This document shows, in pieces, positions 17,747-26,278 of a stretch of 64,000 nt of DNA (the first letter of the stretch is position 1; each line of letters begins with the position of its first letter). The position numbers and the translations under genes were made by a program. The DNA is from Natronorubrum tibetense GA33 (GTDB lineage Archaea; Halobacteriota; Halobacteria; Halobacteriales; Natrialbaceae): assembly GCF_000383975.1 (NCBI RefSeq), contig NZ_KB913017.1:2655527-2719526 (forward strand), in the 5' to 3' direction. Under the pieces are notes generated by a model. The model ran no database searches. It had not been told where the DNA came from and was given only the letters and a program-made list of their open reading frames with translations.

Positions 17747-18136
17747 TCAGTCGTCCGCCGGAACGTCCACGGCAGCCCCCAGATCGAGCAGTTCGAAGAC
17801 CGCCGTGTCGGCGATCCGGTAGTAAGTCCACTTCCCCTTCTTGCGGCCCTTGACCAGTCCCGCGTCCCGAAGCGTTCGGAGATGCGTCGCGACGGTCGAT
17901 TGCGGAGCCTCGAGGACGACCTGCAACTCGCAGGCGCACAGTTCGCCCTCCCGGAGCGCCTCGAGAATGCGGACCCGATGTTCGTTCGCGAGCGCACCGA
18001 AGACGGTGGCCTGCGTCGTGGCCCGACCGTCGGTCGGTCGGCGATCCTCGAGTCCGGCGACGGCCCCGTCGACATCGTCGTAGACGCTTTCGAGCGCCTG
18101 ACAGGCCGCCTCGAGGGACTCACTGCTCGAGTTCAT
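17747..18136 (-). CDS. arsR: ArsR-family metalloregulator
   Basis: A 129-residue winged-helix repressor. VFGALANEHRVRILEALREG is the ArsR helix-turn-helix entry, and ELCACEL with Cys67 and Cys69 matches the ELCVCDL metal-binding motif of arsenic-sensing members. STVATHLRTLRDAGLV is the recognition helix region. It lies directly upstream of arsM on the same strand, so it likely represses its own operon and releases it with arsenite. A GATAAAAAC stretch at about 18177-18187 is a possible promoter. Confidence 0.92.
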   Translation of the reverse strand: MNSSSESLEAACQALESVYDDVDGAVAGLEDRRPTDGRATTQATVFGALANEHRVRILEALREGELCACELQVVLEAPQSTVATHLRTLRDAGLVKGRKKGKWTYYRIADTAVFELLDLGAAVDVPADD

Positions 18137-18331
18137 ATCGGGATTGATCGATCCGATGCGGTGTTCGATGGCGGTCTGTTTTTATCTGTCCCACAATAAC
18201 CACATCGGCATTCATCGATATAAAGCTCTAGCAAAGAGAAGTGACGTTGGTAGATGGAACGGTCAGAAGCGATACAACTGGACTAAAGGAATCGATCCGT
18301 AATCGATAGATCGGAAAATACCGATCCGATC

Positions 18332-18883
18332 TTACGCTTCGTGGTCGGCGTACCACTCCGCGAATTCGGCGAACGCGCGGCCGCGGTGGCTGATCGCGTT
18401 CTTCTCCTCGGTGCTCATCTCGGCTAACGTCGTCCCGTTATACTCGAAAATGGGGTCGTAGCCGAACCCGCCCTCTCCGCGCGGGGCGACGAGCGTGCCG
18501 GCGACCGATCCCTCGAAGGTCTCCGTTCCGTTAGCATCCGCGTAGACGACGACCGTCCAGAACCGCGCCCGTCGGTTTGCCTCTTCGCTCGCGAGTCGCC
18601 AGAGTCGCTCGACGCCGACGGTATCCTCGACGTAGGCCGAGTACGGGCCCGGAAATCCGCCCAGTGTCTCGACGAACAGTCCCGTATCGTCGACGATCAC
18701 CGGCTCGTCGCTCTCGAGCGCCGCAAACGTCTCGCGGGCGCCGTGGGTCGCGATCTCCTCGAGCGAGTCGCTCTGTACCTCGGTGTAGTCGTACTGAACC
18801 TGTTCGACGGATGCGATGCCGTCGAAGTACGATCGCGCCTCGCGAACTTTCCCCTCGTTACCGGTGACGAATCGGATGGTCAT
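18332..18883 (-). CDS. RdgB/HAM1-type non-canonical purine NTP pyrophosphatase
   Basis: A 183-residue house-cleaning enzyme hydrolysing ITP, XTP and their deoxy forms to monophosphates. The N-terminus IRFVTGNEGKVREA is the family's substrate loop; IVDDTGLFVETLGGFPG holds the catalytic aspartates; GEGGFGYDPIF and SHRGRAF close the active site. The length is normal for archaeal Ham1. It is transcribed alone here. Confidence 0.95.
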   Translation of the reverse strand: MTIRFVTGNEGKVREARSYFDGIASVEQVQYDYTEVQSDSLEEIATHGARETFAALESDEPVIVDDTGLFVETLGGFPGPYSAYVEDTVGVERLWRLASEEANRRARFWTVVVYADANGTETFEGSVAGTLVAPRGEGGFGYDPIFEYNGTTLAEMSTEEKNAISHRGRAFAEFAEWYADHEA

Positions 18884-18934
18884 ATGCTACTCGAGGCGGT
18901 GGCTCCCGGGCGAATATAGCCGTCGGTTCGCCGA

Positions 18935-20119
18935 TCACCGATCGGCGTCGACGTACATCCCGATCGCCCAGTGGTTGTCCGAGAGCACGGACTGTCCGAA
19001 CCCGACGTTTCCGTCGACGGCACACCGCCAGCCGTCTCCGGTGTGCCAGGCGTCGATGTGGTGCATCCGGCCGGAGGACCAGCCGAACGGCGAGTTGGAG
19101 CCCTCGAGAACCGGCGACGCTTCGCATTCGCGGTCGGCGTAGGTCGTCGGCGAGAGCTCCGTGATCTCGTACGCTCGAACCTTGTCGCCGTACTGTCGGC
19201 GACAGTCCTGGTAGAACACGAGCAGCCGATCGTTGCGGACGATTGGTCGGCCGGCGGGTCGCGTCGCACTCGGTCGATCGGTGACCACGGGGTTCGCGGC
19301 GTGTGGCGTCCAGTCGTCCGCGCGAAGCGACTCGCTGTGATAGACGTGAATCCGGTTCTCGTAGACCGAGTCACCGACGATTGCCCACCAACGGCCTTCC
19401 CACCTGAAGAGTACCGTATCGTCCGTCCCGTGATCGTTCACAACGGGCGTCGCAACCGGCCGCCACACCGTCGGAAAGTCGACCGCCTCGTACAGCGTGA
19501 CCGTCGTGCCGTCCGGGCCGCCCTCCTCGGGGACCATATACTGGGTGCCTTCCCACTCGAAGACGTACGGAAAGGAGAGGTGCTCGTCCGTCTCGAGGAC
19601 GATCCGATCGTACTCCCAGGTGAAGCCGCCGTCCGGGCTCGTCGCGTGTCCGATCGCCGCCGGCGGCGTTCGATCGCGATTCAGGACCTCGAAAAACATG
19701 TGCCACTCCCCGGTATCGGTGACGAACAGGAACGGATCCGCGACGAAGTCGACGGCCCCGAAATCGGTGACATCCATCGCGGTGAGTACCGGGTTGACGA
19801 CCGTCGGATCGGGCTGCAACTCGAGCGGATCCGCGGCGGGCAAGTCGGCCGACGTTGGGGACGGGGACTGCTGAGCCGTCGAAATGACGCCGCCGTCGGA
19901 CGCGACCGACGGCTGGCGAGACGCGTCCGGCCGAAGCCGCCGGCGGATTCGACGTACGAGGGTGGGACATGTCTGGTGGACGAACCGGCCGCAATGCCAC
20001 GCCGCTCGAGAGACCGTTCGCGAGTCGATCGCAGCCGATCGAAGTCGTTCGGTAACCGACGCACTGTTGGACGACTCTGGGGTGGTACCGCCGCCGACAG
20101 TATCGTTCGTTCGAGCCAC
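18935..20119 (-). CDS. Five-bladed-propeller carbohydrate protein resembling the GINT1 N-terminal domain
   Basis: A 394-residue protein. Residues about 1-95 are a polar, arginine- and serine-rich leader without a signal peptide. From about residue 110 a five-bladed propeller of the GH43/GH32 type is visible: DFVADPFLFVTDTGEWHMFF (first blade aspartate), IGHATSPDGGFTWEYD, HLSFPYVFEWEG and WRCAVDGNVGFGQS. The set matches the domain at the N-terminus of plant glucosamine inositolphosphorylceramide transferase and many bacterial polysaccharide-locus proteins. It may act in surface glycan synthesis or cleavage. No other glycan genes lie beside it. Confidence 0.75.
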   Translation of the reverse strand: MARTNDTVGGGTTPESSNSASVTERLRSAAIDSRTVSRAAWHCGRFVHQTCPTLVRRIRRRLRPDASRQPSVASDGGVISTAQQSPSPTSADLPAADPLELQPDPTVVNPVLTAMDVTDFGAVDFVADPFLFVTDTGEWHMFFEVLNRDRTPPAAIGHATSPDGGFTWEYDRIVLETDEHLSFPYVFEWEGTQYMVPEEGGPDGTTVTLYEAVDFPTVWRPVATPVVNDHGTDDTVLFRWEGRWWAIVGDSVYENRIHVYHSESLRADDWTPHAANPVVTDRPSATRPAGRPIVRNDRLLVFYQDCRRQYGDKVRAYEITELSPTTYADRECEASPVLEGSNSPFGWSSGRMHHIDAWHTGDGWRCAVDGNVGFGQSVLSDNHWAIGMYVDADR

Positions 20120-20430
20120 TATACGTGACCCTCTCTATCGGTGCTAATTGTTAGTCACTGACTGTCCGGTCGCCGGGAACCACGCGAATCGACAGCATCG
20201 ATTGACATCCTCCTCCGGCTAAAGCCGCAGGTATTCTCCTTGCTTTGTATAACAGATGCCTACCGGAACCGCTCTGGTCGGCAACCGACGACTGATTAAC
20301 ACTGCTACTGCCGTAGAGCTGACTCACATCGATCGTGAGCGATCAGCGTAATTCACTGGGATGTCGTCGGCGCTGTCGCCGATAGCCTCTACAACAATCC
20401 GGCCTTATTTCCGGCGATCGCTCGCAGCGG
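20120..20430. other. Intergenic region with an IS200/IS605-like end
   Basis: No gene in these 311 bases. The only recognisable feature is the conserved hairpin block at 20201-20252; the rest, including an AT-richer part at about 20290-20340, shows nothing I can name. Confidence 0.4.
20201..20252 (+). mobile_element. Solo IS200/IS605-like terminal hairpin (collapsed element)
   Basis: A 52-base block begins ATTGACATCCTCC, passes through the hairpin core CGGCTAAAGCCG (20216-20227) and ends GCAGGTATTCTCCTTGCTTT plus GTATAA. Its left half equals the left end at 32092 and its right half equals the right end at 32611. No transposase remains. Confidence 0.6.
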
Positions 20431-20715
20431 TTAGTTCTCGTCGTCGTCGACGATGACTTCGACGGGTTCGTCCTCGGTCTCCTGGCTCTGCTCGGTCGTC
20501 CCCTGTTCTTGCTGCCAGAGGAGCGCGCCGGCGATGAGCACGACGACCCACGAGCGCCAGTTGGCGAGGTTCAGCGTGTAGCCGACGCCGAAGGGTTTCT
20601 CGACGAGCATTCCTTCGCCGGGCTGCCAGTACGACGAGAGCATGCGGCCCATGCTGGGTCGTTCGAAGTTGTACGGTACCCCGAGAATCTCTCCGGAACT
20701 CGGCTTGTCTGCCAT
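20431..20715 (-). CDS. DUF5808 membrane-associated protein
   Basis: A 94-residue haloarchaeal small protein. The conserved block is LGVPYNFERPSMGRMLSSYW, then EGMLVEKPFGVGYTLNLANW, followed by one hydrophobic helix (VVVLIAGALLW) and an acidic tail. I chose ATG 20715 (MADKPSSG); the frame extends further upstream only as antisense of the next gene. Such proteins are named DUF5808 and have no known function; the single helix suggests anchoring to the membrane. Confidence 0.8.
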   Translation of the reverse strand: MADKPSSGEILGVPYNFERPSMGRMLSSYWQPGEGMLVEKPFGVGYTLNLANWRSWVVVLIAGALLWQQEQGTTEQSQETEDEPVEVIVDDDEN

Positions 20716-20815
20716 GCGCGAACGTACATCCTCCCCGGATATGAGTATTGGGTACTCGTCTCTCTGCTCGCAAGGGACCCTCCGAGGTGCGCTCGAGGCG
20801 CTATCGCCGCCGGTT

Positions 20816-21436
20816 TCACCGTTCCGCGACCGCACGCTCGAGCCCGGCGACGAGCCCGTCGGCCATCGCTTCGAGCGCCAAACTGGGCTCGCCGTCGTCG
20901 CGTTCGGCCGCCTGCTCGTGCGACATGGGGACGTGGACGAACCCGGCGCTGAACTCCCGATCACTCGTTTCGACGAGATGGCGCGCGGCGTAGAGGAAAT
21001 TGTTGCAGGCGTGCGTTCCGGCGTCGGTCGACAGCGTGGTCGGGACGCCCGCCTCGAGCATCGCTTCCTTCATCGCTCGAAGCGGCAGTGTCGCGAAGTA
21101 GGCGTCCGGCCCGTCGTCCACCGCCGGCTCGTCGACCACCGTTCGAGCCTCGTTGTCGGGGATTCCCGCGGTATCCCGGAGATTGATCCCGACGCGCTCG
21201 AGCGAGAGGGTGTTCCGACCGGCGGCCAAGCCGAGTCCGCAGACGATATCGGGGTCGTGGTCGTCGATGGCGGCCTCGAGCGCCGGACGGACGCGGTCGA
21301 AGACGACAGGAAGTTCGCGTCCGACGACGGTGGCGTCGCTGACGGTCGTTCCGTCGAGGCGGTTCGCGAGCTGGCTCGCAGGGTTGGATTCGAACTCGCC
21401 GAACGGTTCGTAGCCGGTGAGCAGGATCTCGGTCAT
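20816..21436 (-). CDS. pcp: Pyroglutamyl-peptidase I
   Basis: A 206-residue cysteine peptidase that removes N-terminal pyroglutamate. From the start at 21436 (MTEILLTGYEPFGEF) the catalytic residues fall at Glu80 (LSLERVGINLRD), Cys144 (GTHACNNFLY) and His168 (GFVHVP), essentially the numbering of bacterial Pcp. An in-frame ATG at 21463 would add nine residues and is less likely. It stands between the DUF5808 gene and a divergent DUF2892 gene. Confidence 0.92.
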   Translation of the reverse strand: MTEILLTGYEPFGEFESNPASQLANRLDGTTVSDATVVGRELPVVFDRVRPALEAAIDDHDPDIVCGLGLAAGRNTLSLERVGINLRDTAGIPDNEARTVVDEPAVDDGPDAYFATLPLRAMKEAMLEAGVPTTLSTDAGTHACNNFLYAARHLVETSDREFSAGFVHVPMSHEQAAERDDGEPSLALEAMADGLVAGLERAVAER

Positions 21437-21526
21437 CGATCGCATCTCAAACTGATCGGGCATGAGTTCCTCGATTCGACGGCCGCGACACGAACGCTTT
21501 TCACCCCAACCATCTTACACTAACGC

Positions 21527-21757
21527 ATGAAACGCAACGTCGGCGGTCTCGATCGGATCGTCCGAGGCGTCCTCGGCATCTGGCTGGTCGTGGTCGGTGT
21601 GGCAGCGTATTCTGAGGACGAACGTGAACGCGCCGCAATCGCGGCGATCGCGGGACTCGGACTGCTCCAGAACGTGCTGACCGGCTTTTGCGGCGGAAAC
21701 CTGCTGTTCGGACTCGACACGACCGCCGGTGAGGACGACGCCTGCTCGCTCGAGTAA
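21527..21757 (+). CDS. DUF2892 (YgaP-like) inner-membrane protein
   Basis: A 76-residue protein with two hydrophobic helices separated by a charged loop: NVGGLDRIVRGVLGIWLVVV, then AAIAAIAGLGLLQNVLTGFC. The N-terminal NVGGLDRIVRG and the LTGFCGGNLLFG end are the family's signature. Bacterial homologs are the membrane tail of rhodanese YgaP. No rhodanese domain is nearby, so the role is unknown. Confidence 0.85.
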   Translation: MKRNVGGLDRIVRGVLGIWLVVVGVAAYSEDERERAAIAAIAGLGLLQNVLTGFCGGNLLFGLDTTAGEDDACSLE

Positions 21758-21790
21758 CTGGGCAGCCCACTGATTCCGGCCCGTCGCTGC

Positions 21791-23470
21791 TCACGTACCC
21801 TCTACGTATCGACCCCGGCCCTCTACGTCCCGCAGGCGCTCGAGTACTCTCTCCTCGCCGACCTCGCGGTACCCCTCCCGCACCGCCTCGCGCAGCGGCT
21901 CGGGATCGTCCGCGGTGCCGACGAGGCTCTGGTCGAAGACGTGAACGTCCATCGCGTAGTCCTCGACGTGGTCGGTGTGGTAACCGAGGCCGAAGTCGAT
22001 AAGGTAGGTGCGGTCCGGTGCCGGCTCGCGCCCGTCGCCCGCTCGCTTCTCCCGAGACTCGTTGCATCTCCCGACCCGGACGTTCCGCGTCGTCGGATCG
22101 CCGTGGACGAACCCCGCTCGATGGAGTCGGGCGAGGTGGCGGCCGACGTCACGAACGCGCTCGGGCGTGAGAGCGTCGCGGAGGTCGGCGTCGCCGACGT
22201 ACTCGAGTTCCAGTCGTGCCTCGAGCGGATCGACATCCGACAGCACCGGCGTCGGCACGCCCTCGCGACGGGCGAGACTCGTCAGACGGGCCTCGAGGGT
22301 CGTGCGCTCGCGCCGGAGACGCTCGTCGAGGGCGGGATGCCGGTAGCTCTTCGACTCGCGGTGTTTCGTGACTCGGCCGGCGTCGGGCTCGAGGGAGACG
22401 AGAGCTTCCGCGCCGCGGACCCGGCCGTCGTCGGTGCGTCCGAGTTGCAGGTCAGACTCGTCGGCCCGCCAGGTGACCGGCACCTGATCGGGCCGGTAGT
22501 TCGGATCGACGCGCGAGTCCTCGAGCGCCAGCGTGTCGCCCGCATTGTACATCTTCGCGCCGAGTACGGCGATCATGCCCGCGTTGTCCCGCAGGAATCG
22601 CGCCTCGGGGGCGTGGAACTCGGCCCCGCGCTGGGCGCACATCGACTCGAGCATCTCGCGCAGGCGGGCGTTCTGTCCGACGCCGCCGCCGAGGACGAGT
22701 TCGTCGCTGCCGGTCAGCGAGAGCGCGCGCTCGGCGACCTCGGTGAGCATTCCGAAGATGTTCTCTTGGAGGGAAAAGCAGACGTCCTCGATCGGCGTCC
22801 CATCGTCGTGGGCCTGCTTCGCGGCGCTCATGATCCCCGAAAAGGAGAAGTCCATCCCCTTGACGACGTAGGGGAGGTCGACGTATTCGCCGTCTTCGGC
22901 GGCGGCCTCGACTTTCGGCCCGCCGGGGTGTGTCCAGCCGACGTGGCGGGTGAACTTGTCGATCGCGTTGCCGACGCCGGTGTCCATCGTCTCGCCCAGT
23001 ACGCGATACCGGCCGTTGCGATAGGCCAGCAGGTGGGCGTTCGCGCCGCTCGCGTTCAGGCAGACGGGGGAGTCAAAACCCGACGTGTGCCGGCCGATCT
23101 CGAGGTGGGCGACCATGTGGTTGACGCCGACGAGGGGGACCTCGAGGGCCTGGCTCAGCGCGCGCGCGGCCGTGCCGACGATGCGCAGGCAGGGACCGAG
23201 ACCGGGACCTTGCGAGAAGGCGACGGCATCGATCGGCGGCTCCGAGGACGGACCGTCGTCCGTCTCGCGAGCGTGCTCGAGTGCGGTCTCTACGACGCGT
23301 GGAATCGCGTCGTGCATGTGTTCGGCGGCCTCGCGCGGATGGATGCCGCCGCTGTCGGGTTCGTAGGCGTCGCTCTCGATGAATACGTCGTCGGTAGCGC
23401 CATCGTAGACGGCCGCGCTGGCCGCCCAGGCGGTGCCTTCGATGCCGAGAATTCGGGTGTCAGAACTCAC
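21791..23470 (-). CDS. Kae1-Bud32 fusion for tRNA t6A synthesis
   Basis: A 559-residue bifunctional KEOPS subunit. Residues 1 to about 325 are Kae1, which transfers threonylcarbamoyl to A37 of ANN-decoding tRNAs: ILGIEGTAWAASAAVYD, NHMVAHLEIGRHTSG (metal histidines) and ELVLGGGVGQNARL. Residues about 345-559 are Bud32, a small kinase/ATPase: HRAGFVHGDPTTRNVRVG (catalytic loop) and YLIDFGLGYHTDHVEDYA (DFG). The fusion is usual in Euryarchaeota. It is the last gene of the S24e-S27ae operon; the gap to S27ae is 54 bases. Confidence 0.96.
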   Translation of the reverse strand: MSSDTRILGIEGTAWAASAAVYDGATDDVFIESDAYEPDSGGIHPREAAEHMHDAIPRVVETALEHARETDDGPSSEPPIDAVAFSQGPGLGPCLRIVGTAARALSQALEVPLVGVNHMVAHLEIGRHTSGFDSPVCLNASGANAHLLAYRNGRYRVLGETMDTGVGNAIDKFTRHVGWTHPGGPKVEAAAEDGEYVDLPYVVKGMDFSFSGIMSAAKQAHDDGTPIEDVCFSLQENIFGMLTEVAERALSLTGSDELVLGGGVGQNARLREMLESMCAQRGAEFHAPEARFLRDNAGMIAVLGAKMYNAGDTLALEDSRVDPNYRPDQVPVTWRADESDLQLGRTDDGRVRGAEALVSLEPDAGRVTKHRESKSYRHPALDERLRRERTTLEARLTSLARREGVPTPVLSDVDPLEARLELEYVGDADLRDALTPERVRDVGRHLARLHRAGFVHGDPTTRNVRVGRCNESREKRAGDGREPAPDRTYLIDFGLGYHTDHVEDYAMDVHVFDQSLVGTADDPEPLREAVREGYREVGEERVLERLRDVEGRGRYVEGT

Positions 23471-23524
23471 GTGTAGGTATCCGGCTGTACGATCGGTCGG
23501 GAGAGTGGAGCGGAACTGTCCCCG

Positions 23525-23659
23525 TTATTCCCACTCGGTGTACCCACACTTTCCGCAGTGGGTGCGGTCGCCGTGGTCGGCGAGGAAAACGTCTCCGCAG
23601 CGGGGGCACTTCTCGCGCTCCGTGGTGCCGTCGTCGTTGTAGAGTTCGTGTCGTGCCAT
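23525..23659 (-). CDS. rps27ae: 30S ribosomal protein S27ae
   Basis: A 44-residue zinc-ribbon ribosomal protein. The two knuckles are Cys18/Cys21 ([10 protein letters not shown]) and Cys35/Cys38 ([11 protein letters not shown]). The start ATG at 23659 follows the S24e stop with a single base between them. Unlike the eukaryotic counterpart it has no ubiquitin domain. Position between S24e and Kae1-Bud32 is the common euryarchaeal order. Confidence 0.96.
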   Translation of the reverse strand: MARHELYNDDGTTEREKCPRCGDVFLADHGDRTHCGKCGYTEWE

Positions 23660-23660
23660 T

Positions 23661-23978
23661 TCAGGCCTCCTCCGCTTCCGGCTCGGCGTCCTCTTCGGCG
23701 GCACCGATCTTGTTGCGCTCGAGCATGTGGTCCTGCTCGACGTCGCGGGCGTTGTCGGCCGTGTCGTAGACTTTCGCCTGTCCGACGGTCTTGCGCATCC
23801 CGAACTTGGTGTCGAGTTTGCGGACGACGACCTCGTCGGCATCCTTGTTCAGTTTGGCCGCGAGACTGTCCCGAACCTGCAGGCGCGAGGGGGTCGCGTC
23901 CTCGTGGGTCAGTTCGAAGGTAACGTCCGTTCGATGCAACATGGGGTTCTCCGTTTCGGAGATGATGTCGACGTCCAT
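23661..23978 (-). CDS. rps24e: 30S ribosomal protein S24e
   Basis: A 105-residue ribosomal protein, first gene of the operon with S27ae and Kae1-Bud32. [20 protein letters not shown], then [20 protein letters not shown] and [17 protein letters not shown], follow the S24e pattern closely. The C-terminal acidic tail ([12 protein letters not shown]) is typical of halophiles. Confidence 0.96.
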   Translation of the reverse strand: MDVDIISETENPMLHRTDVTFELTHEDATPSRLQVRDSLAAKLNKDADEVVVRKLDTKFGMRKTVGQAKVYDTADNARDVEQDHMLERNKIGAAEEDAEPEAEEA

Positions 23979-24184
23979 GATATCACTCAGTTACACTACT
24001 ATCCCCGTGTAGCGCCTAAAAGGATTTCGAAGCATGCAGCCGATTGCACGGGTACTCGAGTCGGTCTCTCCGTCGACCGGCGAGAACGCCGCTCCGTCGA
24101 CTGCGCCGACGCTGACGAACGCCGTTGAATTCGGCTTCAACGAATGAGAGTGTTTACATGTTTTGTGGATGAATCCCTTCGGTG

Positions 24185-25417
24185 ATGCCCTCCAGACGAC
24201 ACGTACTCGCCGGCGGCGGCCTCGCCCTCGCGGGGGTCGCCGGCGGCCTCCAGTTCGTCGACAGACCGATCTCACCCGGAGCGACGACCGAGACCGACTG
24301 GCCGATGGCGCGGTACGACCCCGCCGGAACCGGTCACAATCCAGCCGCTTCGGGGCCGAAAGACGGCGTCGACGTCGCGTGGCAGCGTGACAGGGAGTCG
24401 CCAATGCACGGGCTGGCGGCACCGATTCTCGTCGGGGAGACGCTATACGTCGTCGGCCGAGGGTCGCTCGTCGCGTTCGATCGGACCACCGGCGAAATTC
24501 GATTCGCACGGGACGGTCGCTACTGGTCGACGCCTGCTCGAGCCAAAGCGAGAGCCTACCGACACGACACGCTCGCCGTCAGCGGCCGCGAGGGGATTCG
24601 CGGAGTGAGCGCCGGCGGCGGCTACGCGGCGTTCGGGCGGTCAGTCGGCACCGAGCGCTGGCACAGCCACGGCGGGGAGGTCCGGCGCTGGTCCAGTTCG
24701 TCGCCGCGGGAGCCGTCGCCTGTCACGGCCGACGGGACGGTCTACGGGGTCGTTCCCGACACCGACCGCGTCGTTGCCCTCGATGCGAGCAGCGGCCGCG
24801 TCCTGTGGGAGCGAACGGTCGGCGACGAGCGGTCGATCGGTTCGAACCGACCGGCGGTCCGCGACGGGACCGTCTACGTCTCGAGTCGTCCCGGCGACGT
24901 CGTCGCGTTCGACGCCGAGACGGGCGACACTCGCTGGAGCGTTAGGCCGGATCCCCACGCGGACAGCGCCCTGAACTACCGTCACTTCGGGCCGGCGACG
25001 GCGACCGATGCGGGGCTGGTCGTCCCCGAACAGGAGGGCGTCGTCCTGCTCGACCGGGCCGACGGCAGCCTCCAGTGGGAGTACGTCTACGACGGGAACG
25101 CTACCGACGGAAGCGCTGCCGTCGCCGACGGGACCGTGTTCGTCACCGACGGCGCGGAGTCGCTGCACGCGATCGACCTCGAGAGCGGCGAGCGGGAGTG
25201 GATCGCCGACTACGGTCCCGACACGGACCCGGTCGTGGCCGACGGCGTCGTCTACCTCGGCTACCAGATCTCCGAACTGGTCGCGATCGACGCCGAGACC
25301 GGCGACCGGCGATGGACCTACGAGGATTCGACGTACTTCACGCAGCCGATCGTCGGCGACGGCGCGTTGTACGTCCTCACCGGCGAGGGACTACTGGCTC
25401 TCGAGGAGGCGAGCTGA
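24185..25417 (+). CDS. Exported PQQ-type beta-propeller repeat protein
   Basis: A 410-residue protein with a twin-arginine signal (SRRHVLAGGGLALAGVAGGL) and seven or so blades of the PQQ/quinoprotein repeat, for example LVAFDRTTGEIRFARD, VVALDASSGRVLWERT and LVAIDAETGDRRWTYE. Each blade ends in the W-docking pattern. No PQQ ligand set is evident, so it may be a binding scaffold rather than a dehydrogenase. The next gene starts two bases after its stop, so the two are co-transcribed. GTG 24182 is an alternative start. Confidence 0.85.
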   Translation: MPSRRHVLAGGGLALAGVAGGLQFVDRPISPGATTETDWPMARYDPAGTGHNPAASGPKDGVDVAWQRDRESPMHGLAAPILVGETLYVVGRGSLVAFDRTTGEIRFARDGRYWSTPARAKARAYRHDTLAVSGREGIRGVSAGGGYAAFGRSVGTERWHSHGGEVRRWSSSSPREPSPVTADGTVYGVVPDTDRVVALDASSGRVLWERTVGDERSIGSNRPAVRDGTVYVSSRPGDVVAFDAETGDTRWSVRPDPHADSALNYRHFGPATATDAGLVVPEQEGVVLLDRADGSLQWEYVYDGNATDGSAAVADGTVFVTDGAESLHAIDLESGEREWIADYGPDTDPVVADGVVYLGYQISELVAIDAETGDRRWTYEDSTYFTQPIVGDGALYVLTGEGLLALEEAS

Positions 25418-25419
25418 CC

Positions 25420-26217
25420 GTGTCGCGCGACCGAAACGACGGGTACGACCGGCGGGAGTGGTCCGTCGTGCCCGTCCTCTCGGCGGCCGTCGGCCGGCTC
25501 AGTCGGAATCCGTCCCTGCTCGTTCCGTTCGCCGCCGCGGGGATCGTTCTCTCCGTCGTCGACGCGCTCCGGCGGCGCGATCCGATCCCGGTCCTCGAGT
25601 ACGGGGGGCTCGACGAAGCGACTGTCTACGTCGAGTTTCCCGGTTATCCGACCGGCGTTGGGCAGACGACGCTGCCCCTCGAGTCGCTCGTCGGACTCGA
25701 GGCGCCGTATCTCGCGTGGGGATTCGGACTGTACGTCCTCTCCGTGCTCGCGGTTTCGATCGCCGGGGTTATCACCTTGACACGCCTGCTGGACGGCGAG
25801 ACGCGTCTCGGACCGCTCCCGTCGTATCTCGGGCTCGTAGTCGGAATCGACCTCGCGCATCGGCTGCTCGGCTCGATCGGGTTCCTTCAGGAGATGGGGC
25901 TGCTCGGGCTTGTTCCGCTGGCAGCGTTCTTCGCCGTGCTGGTGTGGCTCTTTCCAGTGCCCGGACTCGTTGCCGCTGGCATGCCGCCCTGGACGGCGAT
26001 CCGACATGCCGGCGCCTGGACCCGGGGCGTCCGCTGGTCGGTGCTCGGACTGATACTCGTCCTCGGAATCGTCACCTGGCTTCTCACCAGCGTTCCCGTC
26101 ATCGGCGCGTTCCTGGGTAGCGCGCTCGTCGCACCGGTTCACGCCGTCGCGATCGTCTCGCTGTTCGAGAACCACCGTGACGAACGGGTCGGGATGCCGG
26201 TCGAAGCGAGACTCTAA
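25420..26217 (+). CDS. Polytopic membrane protein paired with the propeller
   Basis: A 265-residue membrane protein with about six hydrophobic segments. Start GTG 25420 (VSRDRNDGYDRREW) lies two bases beyond the upstream stop; no ATG fits. The charged N-terminus is followed by NPSLLVPFAAAGIVLSVVDA, a glycine-rich FPVPGLVAAGMPPWTAIRHA and a final helical pair. The layout resembles the DUF7847/YciC-like family of haloarchaeal membrane proteins, which I cannot confirm. Function is unknown. Confidence 0.7.
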   Translation: MSRDRNDGYDRREWSVVPVLSAAVGRLSRNPSLLVPFAAAGIVLSVVDALRRRDPIPVLEYGGLDEATVYVEFPGYPTGVGQTTLPLESLVGLEAPYLAWGFGLYVLSVLAVSIAGVITLTRLLDGETRLGPLPSYLGLVVGIDLAHRLLGSIGFLQEMGLLGLVPLAAFFAVLVWLFPVPGLVAAGMPPWTAIRHAGAWTRGVRWSVLGLILVLGIVTWLLTSVPVIGAFLGSALVAPVHAVAIVSLFENHRDERVGMPVEARL

Positions 26218-26278
26218 GCCACTGAAACGGTTTCCACACCGATCGCGACGCTGTCCTGGGACCGCGGGTTGACTGACT

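Noticed and set aside
21941-23476. A 511-codon forward open frame
   Set aside because: Shadow of Kae1-Bud32, whose motifs are unambiguous.
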